From positions 124,001 to 188,000 of the forward strand of contig CAVRPV010000017.1 in NCBI GenBank assembly GCA_963723235.1: DNA of 64,000 bases, in the 5' to 3' direction. This document shows positions 40,917 through 51,327 of the stretch, one piece after another; the first letter of the stretch is position 1, and each line of letters opens with the position of its first letter. Position numbers and translations under genes: made by a program. Source of the DNA: CAIRTM01 sp963723235. GTDB lineage: Bacteria > Desulfobacterota > WTBG01 > CAIYCZ01 > CAIRTM01. The notes below the pieces were generated by a model, which saw only the letters and a list, made by a program, of their open reading frames with translations, was not told the DNA's origin and did no database searches.

Positions 40917-41930
40917 TCACGAAACCGGCACGCAAACACTGTTTTGACGCATTGACTGTGAAGCCGCTTCAAGCGCCCGCACCACATTGAGTCCGTCATG
41001 CCCGTCAGTAAGCGGTTGACTGCCGGACTCCACGCACTCGATAAAATGCAGACATTCCGTCATAAGCGGTTCATTCAACTGAATGTCGGGTATCATAACT
41101 TCCCCCTCGCGAATTGAAAGGCGAAAGCTGTCAAACGTATCCGGGTAGGCATCATCCTTATCAATACCCTTGTTGTAAATTCTAATCGGCTCGGATAAAT
41201 TCATATCGTTCCACACCAGCATCTTTTTACTGCCGACAACAGTAATTTCCCTGATTTTCCTTGGGTTCAGCCAGCTGGCATGCACATGCGCGATAGCCCC
41301 GTCAGGGTAATTAAACGTTGCGTACACCACGTCCTCAATATTTTTATTCAAACAACAGGCGCCATGCGCGGATACGCTGAGGGGCTGTCCGCCCAGCCAA
41401 TAAGAAAAAATGGAAATATCGTGGGCGGCCAGGTCCCACAGGGCATTTACATCATAGCGTACCGGCCCCAGGTTGGTCCGGTTGGCATCAAGCAGATAAA
41501 TGTCGCCCAGTTCTCCACTTTCAATATAGTTTTTTGCCGCCCGAATGCCGGCATTATATTTAAACGTATGCCCGACAAACACTATCCTGTGTTTCTGTTC
41601 CGCAAGCTCAAGCAGCCTCTGGCACTCAACCGATGAGGCTGCAAGCGGCTTTTCGACAAAAACATGCTGACCGTTTTGAAGCGCTTTTTCCGCAAGATCA
41701 TAATGGGTTGCCACGGGAGTACAGATCACCGTGCAATCAATGGCAGTATCTCTCAGGATATCCTCAGGACTTGTTGTGGTCAGGATCCCGGGAAACTTTT
41801 TCTTAATGGCCGACAATCGAGCGGCGTCAAGGTCGCAGACCTTGACAACCTGCACATTGTCCATTGATGCAAAATTGCGCAGTAGATTCGGCCCCCACCT
41901 GCCGACTCCGATAATTGCAGCATTAATCAT
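40917..41930 (-). CDS. Gfo/Idh/MocA family oxidoreductase, WbpB/WlbA-like
   Basis: 337 residues. N-terminal Rossmann fold (AAIIGVGRWGPNLLRNFA), the EKP motif (HVFVEKPLAAS) and a conserved WDLAAHD motif in the C-terminal domain. In the WbpB/WlbA branch this enzyme oxidises C3 of UDP-GlcNAc-uronate; assignment rests on the aminotransferase and acetyltransferase neighbours. It overlaps the membrane protein gene upstream by 4 bases. Confidence 0.85.
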   Translation of the reverse strand: MINAAIIGVGRWGPNLLRNFASMDNVQVVKVCDLDAARLSAIKKKFPGILTTTSPEDILRDTAIDCTVICTPVATHYDLAEKALQNGQHVFVEKPLAASSVECQRLLELAEQKHRIVFVGHTFKYNAGIRAAKNYIESGELGDIYLLDANRTNLGPVRYDVNALWDLAAHDISIFSYWLGGQPLSVSAHGACCLNKNIEDVVYATFNYPDGAIAHVHASWLNPRKIREITVVGSKKMLVWNDMNLSEPIRIYNKGIDKDDAYPDTFDSFRLSIREGEVMIPDIQLNEPLMTECLHFIECVESGSQPLTDGHDGLNVVRALEAASQSMRQNSVCVPVS

Positions 41931-43456
41931 TGATGATCCCTTTCATTCAATTTTTGCCTGACAGTATTCAGGCGCAGTAGCTGTTGCTCCGTATAATGCT
42001 GAAAAATCATATTTTTTTCAAGCAAGAAAAGTGAAGTTTTTGGAAACCCGAGGCTAAAACTCGTTTCCACCTGACGCACGTTGAATTCTCCCGGAGATAT
42101 TGCGATATCCTTATAGCGGTAAACACTGTTCAAAATAATTAACCCGCTCAACAGGCCGGCACAAACAGCTGCTTTTTTTCTAAACACCGCACTGCGCGCA
42201 ATAATCAGGGAACAAAAGTATCCGGCATACATCATAATGAACGGCAGCAGGGGGAGACGAAGTTTGGCATTGCCGACAGTAAAAAATATCAACAGACAAT
42301 AAAAAACAAAGAACAGGGCAAAAAGCCCTCTAAAAGGATCTCGTGCAAGGATGAAACCAAGCAATCCAAGACAAAGCGCCAGTACAAAAACAGCAACGGC
42401 GACCAAACAGACAGCTTCAGTCAGCAGCGGCAGACGATAATAAAAATTTAATTTTATATACTTAATGAGGAGTTGATTGGGCGACCAAAGAAAACTCAAC
42501 CGCTCAAAGCCGCTCTTGGTATAGGAAAGCGGGTCCTGCATAACAAAATCCCAAAATGCCTTCATGATTGTCATCGCATCCTGCTGCATTAATGCATCAC
42601 TGTATACCTGTGCACCATCCGGCCAGGCTTCTCCGACAACGTTGATGCTGTAAAAAAGGGACTCCCTGGCCAAACCATAATCAGCATTACAGTTTATAAC
42701 CCTGTTTGCCCCATGCAATACTGACCCCATGCCACTTTGTGAATTAAGAACCATTCCCTGATTGAATGGAGCAAACAGCATACCCAGTATATATATAGTC
42801 GCATACACGCTCAACAAGAGCGCAAACACAGGTTTTACAAATGCGGCCCAACCCCTGACACGCACATGCAGCATAACGGCACAGCACATGCCGGCTGAAA
42901 AAAAATGAACTCCGCCGCGCGTCTGCGAGGCAAGTCCCCACAGAATGCCGGAACATACGACATAGAGCAGTTGACTTGTTTTAAAATACCTGACCAGCAG
43001 CGCAAAAGAACAGATTATGAAAAAAATTGCCAGTGTTTCCGGATAAAGGTTCATTCCGTAAAAAACCAGATTGGGATAAAAACCGAAAAAAAACGCAGCC
43101 CAGAATGCGGCCTGACTATTGAACAAATCCCGTGCCATGCAGTAAAGCACCACAACGCTCAGCCACCCCAAACAGGCTGTCGCCAAAACGGGCACAAGCT
43201 CATTATCGTTGCCAAGGGACAATAACCCTGCAATAAATGAAAAGTTAAGAGGGGCGAAAAAGGGGAATTCGTTCACGCAGGTTGCAAGCATGGAGCGGGC
43301 CCCGCCAAGATAGAGGAGCGGGTCATATTCTGCGGTATAGAACACGGCACTGCCGGTGACCATATACGCCACAACCGCGGGAGCTGTTCTCACCAGCAGA
43401 ATCAACCCGAACAAAAACGCCACAGTGCTTTTCCGTGAAACGACGGCGTGTAACAT
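41927..43456 (-). CDS. Multi-pass membrane protein, GT-C/ArnT-like glycosyltransferase candidate
   Basis: 509 residues with about ten or more hydrophobic segments from residue ~10 onward and a soluble C-terminal tail. An early acidic loop (YTAEYDPLLYLGGARS) and YGMNLYPE in a later loop resemble the GT-C (PMT/ArnT, RgtA-like) layout. These use polyprenyl-phosphate sugars on the periplasmic face. I cannot confirm catalytic residues. First gene of the run into the WbpB/E/D-like set. Confidence 0.7.
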   Translation of the reverse strand: MLHAVVSRKSTVAFLFGLILLVRTAPAVVAYMVTGSAVFYTAEYDPLLYLGGARSMLATCVNEFPFFAPLNFSFIAGLLSLGNDNELVPVLATACLGWLSVVVLYCMARDLFNSQAAFWAAFFFGFYPNLVFYGMNLYPETLAIFFIICSFALLVRYFKTSQLLYVVCSGILWGLASQTRGGVHFFSAGMCCAVMLHVRVRGWAAFVKPVFALLLSVYATIYILGMLFAPFNQGMVLNSQSGMGSVLHGANRVINCNADYGLARESLFYSINVVGEAWPDGAQVYSDALMQQDAMTIMKAFWDFVMQDPLSYTKSGFERLSFLWSPNQLLIKYIKLNFYYRLPLLTEAVCLVAVAVFVLALCLGLLGFILARDPFRGLFALFFVFYCLLIFFTVGNAKLRLPLLPFIMMYAGYFCSLIIARSAVFRKKAAVCAGLLSGLIILNSVYRYKDIAISPGEFNVRQVETSFSLGFPKTSLFLLEKNMIFQHYTEQQLLRLNTVRQKLNERDHQ

Positions 43457-43571
43457 GAATCGACCATACCCTGTCAGACAAAACTGGCGATTGGAAATAA
43501 CTCCTCATGCTCACTGCCAGCACAAAATTCGCGAGCACGTCGCGGTGGCTGGCAGTGCATATCAAAAAAAA

Positions 43572-44765
43572 CTAGTGAGCGCCCACACCCTGCTGCGGCA
43601 TGCAGCCCTCGATATAATTTAATACATGTGCGGCTACGATTCTATTTGCTCTGGCGGAATAGTGCAAACCGGCAAACAGCTCATCAAGATTGCCCTGACG
43701 CAGCTCAGGCTCGAAGGCATCCATCAGATCGATATAGCGGTATCCCTTTGTATCAAAATACTCAAGCAGAGGCGCATATTCTTTCGGACCGTTTCGCAAT
43801 GCCTGCTGCATATTTCCCATATACGGAAAAACAAGAATAACCGGTGTCGCATGCTCCTGACAGGAACGGTAAAAGAGATCAAACACCTTGAGGGTAACCT
43901 CAAACGCCTCTGAACTCTCATTGTAAACGCCTTTTTTTATGGGCTCGCTGCCTGAAAAACACATTGCCACTCTTTCCATGATCATCTTCAACAGACGCAT
44001 GCCGGGCGACAAGTCCAGAATGCCGGAGGTATACCGCTGGAGGTAGTAATAATCATGCACGCCCATTTTTGAAGTTTGGGCCTTGGGATCCTCCAACAGT
44101 GCCCGGTAGTCGGCTAAGGAAGGCAGTGGGTTTGGCAGGAGCACGATGCCGTCTTCGTGCAGGACAAATCTTGGCTTGGAAAGCGGCAGACCCGTATCGG
44201 CCTGATAAAACGCACGAAAGGTATTCACCATCCGAAAAATATTCTCCGGCATAAAACCGATAAAAACGAAATCGGTCTTGTAGCGCCGCCCCTTGTTTCT
44301 GTACCGCACATAAGCCTGATCGAGTCCATAGGCGCCCACACCGAAATTTAAAACCTCGAGATTCGGCATGCTTGATTCCATAAAAACCTGCCAGGTGGAA
44401 TCGTTGCCGACATCATCGCAATGCGTAAAAGAATCACCGAAGGTGCAGATGCGCACAACTCCTTCAGGAATGTCGTATCCGTATTCACGATCGGCACGAA
44501 TCCCTGCGCTATTGGCCTGATAGAGCTCCTTGTACCGACCGTTACTCTGTATTGTCCAGCCGGTAGCATTATCAAACTCGAAATAGTTGGCGCTCTTATC
44601 AATAAAGCTCTCAATAGTTGCAACCTGATCTGAGGACAGGCGATCAACGGGCATATAGTGTATATTTTTAAACCGTGCCAGGCAGAAAAGCGCAGCTGCT
44701 GATGTGCACTCGAAGAATGCATACAGCAGCAAAAAAAGAATACAGCCGAATACGGTATTTTTCAC
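43572..44765 (-). CDS. SGNH-fold hydrolase with N-terminal membrane anchor
   Basis: About 397 residues. After a hydrophobic signal anchor (VFGCILFLLLYAFFEC) comes an SGNH/GDSL domain: block I ICTFGDSFTHC with the nucleophile serine, NFGVGAYGLDQ, and a late histidine in LFAGLHYSARANR. Such proteins add or remove O-acetyl groups on surface glycans. The start is a GTG at 44765 with CGGAG upstream; another GTG at 44810 is open but unsupported. It lies in the glycan locus, 115 bases from the membrane protein. Confidence 0.75.
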   Translation of the reverse strand: MKNTVFGCILFLLLYAFFECTSAAALFCLARFKNIHYMPVDRLSSDQVATIESFIDKSANYFEFDNATGWTIQSNGRYKELYQANSAGIRADREYGYDIPEGVVRICTFGDSFTHCDDVGNDSTWQVFMESSMPNLEVLNFGVGAYGLDQAYVRYRNKGRRYKTDFVFIGFMPENIFRMVNTFRAFYQADTGLPLSKPRFVLHEDGIVLLPNPLPSLADYRALLEDPKAQTSKMGVHDYYYLQRYTSGILDLSPGMRLLKMIMERVAMCFSGSEPIKKGVYNESSEAFEVTLKVFDLFYRSCQEHATPVILVFPYMGNMQQALRNGPKEYAPLLEYFDTKGYRYIDLMDAFEPELRQGNLDELFAGLHYSARANRIVAAHVLNYIEGCMPQQGVGAH

Positions 44766-45264
44766 ATCAACTCCGTGCCCCAGCGACAGCACTCTCGATC
44801 GGCTTAGCACGACCGGTCATTTTACCCATCCAGTTTCAGCACAGTTTTTGACAAACGCAATCCGCATGGGTTTCAAAAGCTTGCAAACAAAACGAATTTC
44901 AATTTTGCAAAACAACCGGGCACTGTCTCACCAGATACCATACGTAGAGTCAGGCTTATGTTCACCTTCACCCCCATCAACAGACACAATAAAATCTATG
45001 GCATTGTAGCAAAAAAAAAATCAATGGAGTTTTTAAATACCATAGAGGGATGCATGTTGCAAACCAAAACCCGGATACGCCTGACGCGCCAGCGCTGAAA
45101 GCCCATCTATCTGGTACTTTAGCGGTAATTAGACCAAAACGCAGAACCCGATTTTTCCCCAACTATCTTGTAATGTCCCGGCAATACATGCTATAGCAAC
45201 GCTTGGATTGACAAACAACCCGCCAAAACACAGGCGGTCAGGGATTGTTTTCAAGGACGTTTGC
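44766..45264. other. Divergent intergenic region
   Basis: About 500 bases between the SGNH gene and the next membrane-protein gene. A weak plus-strand promoter (TTGTAA near 45171, TATAGC near 45192) may serve the downstream gene. No small gene, RNA or repeat was recognised. Confidence 0.45.
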
Positions 45265-46833
45265 ATGAAACAAGCAGCCCTTTTATGTTTGCTGATGACT
45301 GCCATCTACATCCCGCTGGCATGTCTGGACTATCATCAGTTGCCCTACTCTGACGGAGCGGAGCACGGGGCCGCGCTTCGCGAACTCATCCGTGATATCA
45401 AAGCTCCCGGCGAAGCCATGCTGGATGAGTATAGAGGCAAATCACCCCGCTATGTCCCTTCACTGGTTCTCATGGCCGCCACAGCCCGTCTGGTGGGAAT
45501 AGACACGTTCACCACGCTCAAACTGTTCTCCATTCTGTATTTTGTCTTTTTTCTGGCAGCAGTCTGTTTCTTCACGCGTGAATATTTTCAGGACCCTCGT
45601 CAGCCGTTCTGGTCCCTTGCATGCATTCTATTCTTATGGGGAAAAGGCTGGCAGGGATCCAACGCCTACATGTTTTCAGCACTGGTTCATACAGCATGGT
45701 ATCCTTCGCTGGTAGCTTTGGCCTGTGTTTTTATGTCTCTGACATGTGCCTGCCGCTTTCTACGCAAAGCCGGTCCGGGTTCATTTGCAGGATGGTGCCT
45801 GTTCGGAGCTGCCGCCTTCATAAATCATCCCCTTACAGCCTCATTCCTCTGGATAGCCTCAACCCTGCTGGTCATCGAAACCAGGGGATTGCGCGGACTG
45901 TTTCGACCCTGGTTGTGGGCTTCTATCGGCGTCGCACTCGCCGCCATGGCACTGTGGCCCTACTATGATTTTTTTGCAAACATGCTCACGGTCTCCAGTG
46001 GTTCTCTTGCCGGAAGCTGGGATTATCGTCTCACTCGAACCTATTTATATTCAGATATTACTGCACGCATGGGGCCGGCCCTTGTAGCAGTTCCCATAGT
46101 GCTCGTCTATATAGTCAAAAAAAAACATGGGATGCTGACCATGCTGTGCCTTGCGTCAATAAGCATATACGCTGCCGGCTATTTTCTGCACATCAGCCTT
46201 GCGGAACGATTTATCTTTGCAGTTGCTTTCAGCGCCCAGATCCTTGTATCCCGCTGCGCCTGCACACTGTGGCAGGCTGTCCGCCGGAGTTCCGCCTCGG
46301 CCTCGCAGACCGCATGCGCTGCCCTGCTTGCAATACTGCTTGCGTTCGGTTTTATAATTCAGATGCGTATCACCTTCCAGGAATATATACGACCCAACTT
46401 CATCGCATGCTCAGGTCCACCGTATATCGGCTACCGCGACCCAACGGCCATGTATAAAAATCTAGCCCGCCATATCCATCCCGGTGACATTGTTTTCTCG
46501 GATACAGGCACAGCATGGGCAATCCCCCTGTATACGGGGGCAAAGATACTATCTCTTTTTCACACCCCCCCGCATGTGCATGATAATGATGAACGTTTAA
46601 GATGCGTTGACCGTTTTTTTGATCCGGCATCTGACAACCTGATACGGCTGCGCATCCTGAAAGACTACAATGCAACAAAACTTCTCCTGAATTTTCCCGT
46701 GGCAGGCAACGCCATAAAGGACCAGATTAACCGCATGGGATTGCCGCTTCTTGTTCAAATCGGAGACCTGTATCTTTATGAGGTGCCCGCCGACTTCCAT
46801 GAGTCTCTACCGAGAGACACAAACCGCGAATGA
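45265..46833 (+). CDS. Multi-pass membrane protein, unknown glycan-locus function
   Basis: 522 residues from the ATG at 45265 (AAGGACG upstream); the frame is open from a TTG at 45208. There are about ten hydrophobic segments followed by a ~130-residue soluble C-terminal domain beginning around YRDPTAMYKNLARHIHPGDIVFSDTG. The overall plan (membrane part plus periplasmic tail, acidic early loop YSDGAEHG) is like GT-C glycosyltransferases, but no family was recognised with certainty. Confidence 0.65.
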   Translation: MKQAALLCLLMTAIYIPLACLDYHQLPYSDGAEHGAALRELIRDIKAPGEAMLDEYRGKSPRYVPSLVLMAATARLVGIDTFTTLKLFSILYFVFFLAAVCFFTREYFQDPRQPFWSLACILFLWGKGWQGSNAYMFSALVHTAWYPSLVALACVFMSLTCACRFLRKAGPGSFAGWCLFGAAAFINHPLTASFLWIASTLLVIETRGLRGLFRPWLWASIGVALAAMALWPYYDFFANMLTVSSGSLAGSWDYRLTRTYLYSDITARMGPALVAVPIVLVYIVKKKHGMLTMLCLASISIYAAGYFLHISLAERFIFAVAFSAQILVSRCACTLWQAVRRSSASASQTACAALLAILLAFGFIIQMRITFQEYIRPNFIACSGPPYIGYRDPTAMYKNLARHIHPGDIVFSDTGTAWAIPLYTGAKILSLFHTPPHVHDNDERLRCVDRFFDPASDNLIRLRILKDYNATKLLLNFPVAGNAIKDQINRMGLPLLVQIGDLYLYEVPADFHESLPRDTNRE

Positions 46834-47083
46834 TTGTAGCCTGTCCCGTTAACGCCTCCTCATGTCAATGCTGAGAGGAACTGCGAATTGACACATGGGA
46901 TTGGTTTGCCGTCCTTTCAATGAACTGCGAGCAACGATGACGTCAAAAAAGCCAGCGGCCCTCCGAATTCGAAGTGGCGTTTGCCGGGTTTTGTGATGGG
47001 GAAGAATTATGCGCCGGTAACTACGTGCGCAAAGATAGAACAGAAAGTTCGGATATGCGAGCACTCAATACATCTGAAAATTA

Positions 47084-47461
47084 TTATCCATCCTCACGGT
47101 GCTGCTGGCTTTTTTCGATTTCCCGCTTGAGCAACGCTATTTCCTGGGCAAGATTTTTCCTATCCTCACTCAACTGGGATATGATAACCGAGAACTGAAT
47201 AAGAATGAGAAAAATACCCATCACCAGTATGAGCAGAAATGCCACCGGTGCGTACGATATACCGATGAATGACGCCAGCCGCTCAACCCCCTTAACCCAG
47301 AGCGAAAACAATAGAAAGGCCAATGCAAAAGAAAGCCATAAGAGCGAATACTCTTCCTTGACTTTTTTCCGTCTTACCAATTCAATAATAAATATAAGCA
47401 GTGCCACACTGCCGGCTATAGCGAAATATTGTATTTTAGGATGATGGACAAACCCAAGCAT
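47084..47461 (-). CDS. DUF2304 membrane protein
   Basis: 125 residues with three hydrophobic helices (residues ~13-28, 41-57, 70-92) and a charged coiled C-terminus. It contains the family's EEYSLLWL segment. DUF2304 genes are typically found beside GT2 glycosyltransferases in surface-polysaccharide loci, as here (15 bases after the GT2 gene). Molecular role unknown. Confidence 0.85.
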   Translation of the reverse strand: MLGFVHHPKIQYFAIAGSVALLIFIIELVRRKKVKEEYSLLWLSFALAFLLFSLWVKGVERLASFIGISYAPVAFLLILVMGIFLILIQFSVIISQLSEDRKNLAQEIALLKREIEKSQQHREDG

Positions 47462-47476
47462 AGCAATCCTTCACTT

Positions 47477-48184
47477 CTACGTACAGGTTTTTCCCCTGAG
47501 CGATGTCATGCATATGGAAAGCAGCACTTTTACCATATAATACATGATGCGCCAACCGCGTATTGATGATCTGCCAAAAGTTCTCTGCTGCATAAAAACA
47601 GGAACCTCCATTATTCTGAACCCATGCCTGCCAAGCAGCACCACGGATTCAGGTTCAGGATAGTCCGAAGGGTAATTCTTTGCCAGGAAAGCAACTGCTT
47701 CCCTGTTATAAGCCCTGAAGCCGGATGTGTTATCCGTGATGGTCTGACGGATGAGCAGGTAATTTATTATTTTAAAAATAAAAATGCCCTTCCGCCTCAT
47801 GAAGGTTGATCTGAAGGTTGCTTCCTTTTCAAGAAATCTGGACCCAATAACAACATCAGCATCATGTCGAAGCAGCACGTCGAGAATTTTGTTTATTTCA
47901 GACGCCTTATGCTGACCGTCCCCATCAAACTGCACGGCAATATCGTAGCCATTACGCTCGGCATATTTAAAGCCGGTCTGAACGGCACCTCCAATACCAA
48001 GATTAAAAGGCAGATCAACGACAACAACATTCCGTGCAGACCGTGCGGCTTGCGAAGTCTTGTCCGTTGAACCGTCATTAACCACCAAAACATCCCAAAG
48101 CACATTAAGGCGACGTATGTCATCAATGGCGGAAGCTATATTGCCCTCCTCATTATATGCCGGAATAATAATTAAAATCTTCAT
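47477..48184 (-). CDS. Family 2 glycosyltransferase (polyprenyl-phosphate sugar type)
   Basis: 235 residues: IIIPAYNEEGNI, VVNDGSTDKT, the metal-binding FDGDGQH, and GSRFLEKEATF. Close in type to dolichyl-phosphate mannose/glucose synthases without the membrane domain, often paired with DUF2304 as here. The 286-base gap upstream (48185-48470) shows no gene. Confidence 0.9.
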   Translation of the reverse strand: MKILIIIPAYNEEGNIASAIDDIRRLNVLWDVLVVNDGSTDKTSQAARSARNVVVVDLPFNLGIGGAVQTGFKYAERNGYDIAVQFDGDGQHKASEINKILDVLLRHDADVVIGSRFLEKEATFRSTFMRRKGIFIFKIINYLLIRQTITDNTSGFRAYNREAVAFLAKNYPSDYPEPESVVLLGRHGFRIMEVPVFMQQRTFGRSSIRGWRIMYYMVKVLLSICMTSLRGKTCT

Positions 48185-48470
48185 ACGAAAGCCCTACTGC
48201 TGATTCACGGAATATCACTGCAGCACATGGTTAAACTATATAAATAATAGCCCGTAGCATGTCTCTTTGCAATACATACTTTCAGCCCCCTTCAGGTATG
48301 ATCAAAGAACATACAGGGTTTTCGGGAGACCCGCGCAAGAGCTCACTACCAGTGAAACGGAAGGCAATCGGGAGGCTTTTAATATGGAGGCAACAGGCAT
48401 GACAGTCTCTGGCGGGAGCATGTAAGCAACGCCCTCAACCAGCATACCGAGTGTGTGCATGTGCGCTCAA

Positions 48471-49463
48471 TCACCTTTTAACAAGATAGGAACAACGCTT
48501 ACAAATTGCCGGGGTATCACCACTGTGCAGGCTCTTTTTAAATTGCAAAGACGCTGCAAAATCGTTAATGTCACCCCATTTCTTTTCCGGCTCCAGGATG
48601 CAGCAGGGCGCCACACTCAGATCGGGAGCAACCGTCATGTACGAAATACCGCTATAGCAATAAGGCGCTCCCTTTCCGCTGAATAAAAAGCTGTGAGCGT
48701 CTGTGGGTATCATTTCAATGTCTATGGTATATTTTGCTCGCATTTCAGCATAAAGAGTCTCAAGGGTTTTGACGTTCTTTTTAATTCCGTCAACGTCAAT
48801 AATTTTAGCTGAATAATCATTAAACGTCCCAAAATAGAAGTGTTTAATGCCTGCCTCCTGCGTAAAGCGACAGGCAGCCTCGATTTCATCACGCTGCAAT
48901 GCATGTTTGTAAACTGAGATCCTGTTAATGTCGTACACACCACTGCGGGCCCAAGAAGCCACCTCCCGAATTTTATGCGCATTGTCCTTATAGTACGATA
49001 TGTTGATCCAGTTCAAACCGACAGCATGGAGCTGCTCCAGAATATCCCTGCTGAAAAAATCAGCGTTCGTCGTCAGAGAAACAAAAACCTTTTTTTCTTT
49101 GATTGTACGGATAATCTGCGCGAGACCCTTATGAAGTAAGGGCTCTCCGCCTTTGACACTGACCCATATTGCATTGGAGAACAGTCGTGAGTCTAAAATT
49201 TTACTTAAATTTTCAAGACTTAAAAACGTATCGCCCCTTTTTTCATTCAGGAGGTCGCTATAAACACAACCATCACACCTCCGGTTGCATCGCGTAGTTG
49301 CCAGTACATGTACATTGGTAGGATGATCGATAAGAAAATTATGAAGCACCTTAAGGCTGCAACGCCTATATAAAAGCGTTAAGAAAAAAATAGCGGCCTT
49401 AAAAACCAGCCTGGGGTCTTTCTCTTTGATTAAATCAAACAGCATTTGATTTCGTATTTTCAT
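48471..49463 (-). CDS. Radical SAM/SPASM domain protein
   Basis: 330 residues. The radical-SAM cluster is C59, C63, C66 (TTRCNRRCDGC), with KGGEPLLH as the GGE motif. The C-terminal part has extra cysteines (PYCYSG, VAPCCILEP, ICKRCSYL), matching an auxiliary-cluster SPASM domain. SPASM proteins modify peptides or other substrates; in glycan loci their substrates are mostly unknown. Confidence 0.85.
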   Translation of the reverse strand: MKIRNQMLFDLIKEKDPRLVFKAAIFFLTLLYRRCSLKVLHNFLIDHPTNVHVLATTRCNRRCDGCVYSDLLNEKRGDTFLSLENLSKILDSRLFSNAIWVSVKGGEPLLHKGLAQIIRTIKEKKVFVSLTTNADFFSRDILEQLHAVGLNWINISYYKDNAHKIREVASWARSGVYDINRISVYKHALQRDEIEAACRFTQEAGIKHFYFGTFNDYSAKIIDVDGIKKNVKTLETLYAEMRAKYTIDIEMIPTDAHSFLFSGKGAPYCYSGISYMTVAPDLSVAPCCILEPEKKWGDINDFAASLQFKKSLHSGDTPAICKRCSYLVKR

Positions 49464-49653
49464 GGCTTAGATGTATGTTATACAGGATAGCTTGAGCCGT
49501 CGACTCAACCTGAAGAAGCAAAAAACCCTTGCTTAAAAAGCTTAGATTACGGTAAGAGGAGTATAGGAGTTGAGCATGGGCATGTCAACAAGAAAACCTG
49601 CCACACCATAGGCATGCTTATAACACCGGCCGCATCCCGGGAGAAGAAAATCT

Positions 49654-51208
49654 GTGGACGCTGTTTACAAAGAACACGCTTACGCATACACACCTGCATT
49701 GTGCCTGATCGCTGTTGGCGTTCTACTGCTTCCGCTATACCGTTACCAGATCAATCAAGATGCCATCACCTATATCTCAATTGCGCAGAAATACGCACGA
49801 GGCGACTGGTATAATGCAATTAACGGCCACGCCTACCCGCTTATTTCATGGATAATGACCCCTTTTATTATCTGCGGGATCGATCCTTTGCTCTCGTCAA
49901 AAATTATAAACCTTGCAATCGGGTCAGTGATTCTCTGTTCCGTTGCAGCGTTCTGTGCCCGACTGGGCCTTTACAAAAGACTCAATGTGCTGTGCCAGCT
50001 TTGCATCCTGCCGGGCACACTGTATTTTGCCTATGAGCTTATCACCCCGGATCTATTATTGGCAGCAATCCTTCTTTTCTATCATTTCTGCGCACTTTCG
50101 CCCGCATACAGCAAAAAAGTTCGTTACGGCTTTTTGTGCGGGCTGATTGGAGGCATTGCTTATTTGGCAAAAAACTACAGTCTGCCCTTCTTCCTCTGCC
50201 ATTTCCCGCTATTAAACTGCTGGTACTATTTCAAGGGCAGCGGGTTAGAAAGAAAAAAAATATCCCTCGCCTTTATTTCAGGCATGACGGTTTTTTTAAT
50301 CATTTGCGGAACATGGTCCGGCATGATCAGCATGAAATACGGCAAATTCACTGCATCAAACCAGGGCTCTGTAACCATGTCTGCTATAAGCCCCCATCCC
50401 TGGGCGGGACCGGATTATCTTGTTGAACCACCCAACAGCACAGCCGTCAGCATCTGGGAAGACCCGCAGGAGGCATTCACGCAGCAGCACTGGAGCCCTT
50501 TTCTTTCGCGTGCTGATTTTAAATACTGGCTTCACCTTATCTGGGAAAACCTCAAAATAGCTTTGTGGTCTTTTTTTATTTTTTCTCCAATCGGCTTTTG
50601 CATATGCCTCTGGTATACGCTGGTAGCGATACGCCACCCGTTTTCCAAGCCTAACGATGTGGTCGTTTATATTATTGTGACATGCGCCATATTTGCATCA
50701 GGCTATTGCCTGCTCATAACGTCAGAGCGCCTATTGTGGCCTTTGTTTTTTCTGTTTGCAATCCTGAGCATGCTGGGACTGGCTGAACTTCTGAAAAAAA
50801 GTTTTTTTAAAAAACAGGGAACCTACACGGGTGCCCTCCTGCTTTTTTGTCTGTCATACGCTGCCATGCCCGCAGACATGTTGTATAAAAACATGAATAC
50901 AGGACGCGAGCATGCCGTTCTCGGTCAAAAACTGCATGATGTCATTGCTCCGGGCTCAAAACTCGTATTTGATACCAACTGGTATGAGTCACTGTTCCTT
51001 ACCTTTCCATCTGCAATCCCAAATCTACGGTACAGCCGACAACATCCCGACGGCTAAACTTGCGGACGAACTTCAGCGCTGCGGAATTGATTACTTTATT
51101 CTCTGGCAACATTCACCCGATGAGTATCCCTTTTTGAGCAATTCCTCCGAGATCCGCGTAAACGGACTCCACGAACTACGGATACTTCGACGGCCCGCAA
51201 AAAATTAA
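49654..51208 (+). CDS. Multi-pass membrane protein, GT39/ArnT-like (one frameshift near C-terminus)
   Basis: Hydrophobic helices span most of residues ~15-400, with an early loop YQINQDAITYISIAQKYARGDWYNAINGHAYPL that fits the acidic-loop region of GT-C enzymes. The main frame stops at 51057, but the expected C-terminus (YGTADNIPTAKLADELQRCG...) continues in another frame to 51208. Removing one base near 51006 gives 517 residues. Start is a GTG with GGGAG upstream. Probably a polyprenyl-phosphate-sugar-dependent glycosyltransferase. Confidence 0.72.
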
Positions 51209-51327
51209 GGCGGGGTTTGGATGCAGCGAAACACATGAATCAACAGGAAAGGATTCTTGCAAAACCGACCATACCGCATCTACTGTTCCAAGCACATCAG
51301 ACAGTCGACCTTTGGAGACCCATTATC

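Noticed and set aside
48185..48470. Short precursor peptide for the SPASM radical-SAM protein
   Set aside because: Both strands were read for short frames with ribosome-binding sites; none looked like a conserved Cys- or Gly-rich peptide.
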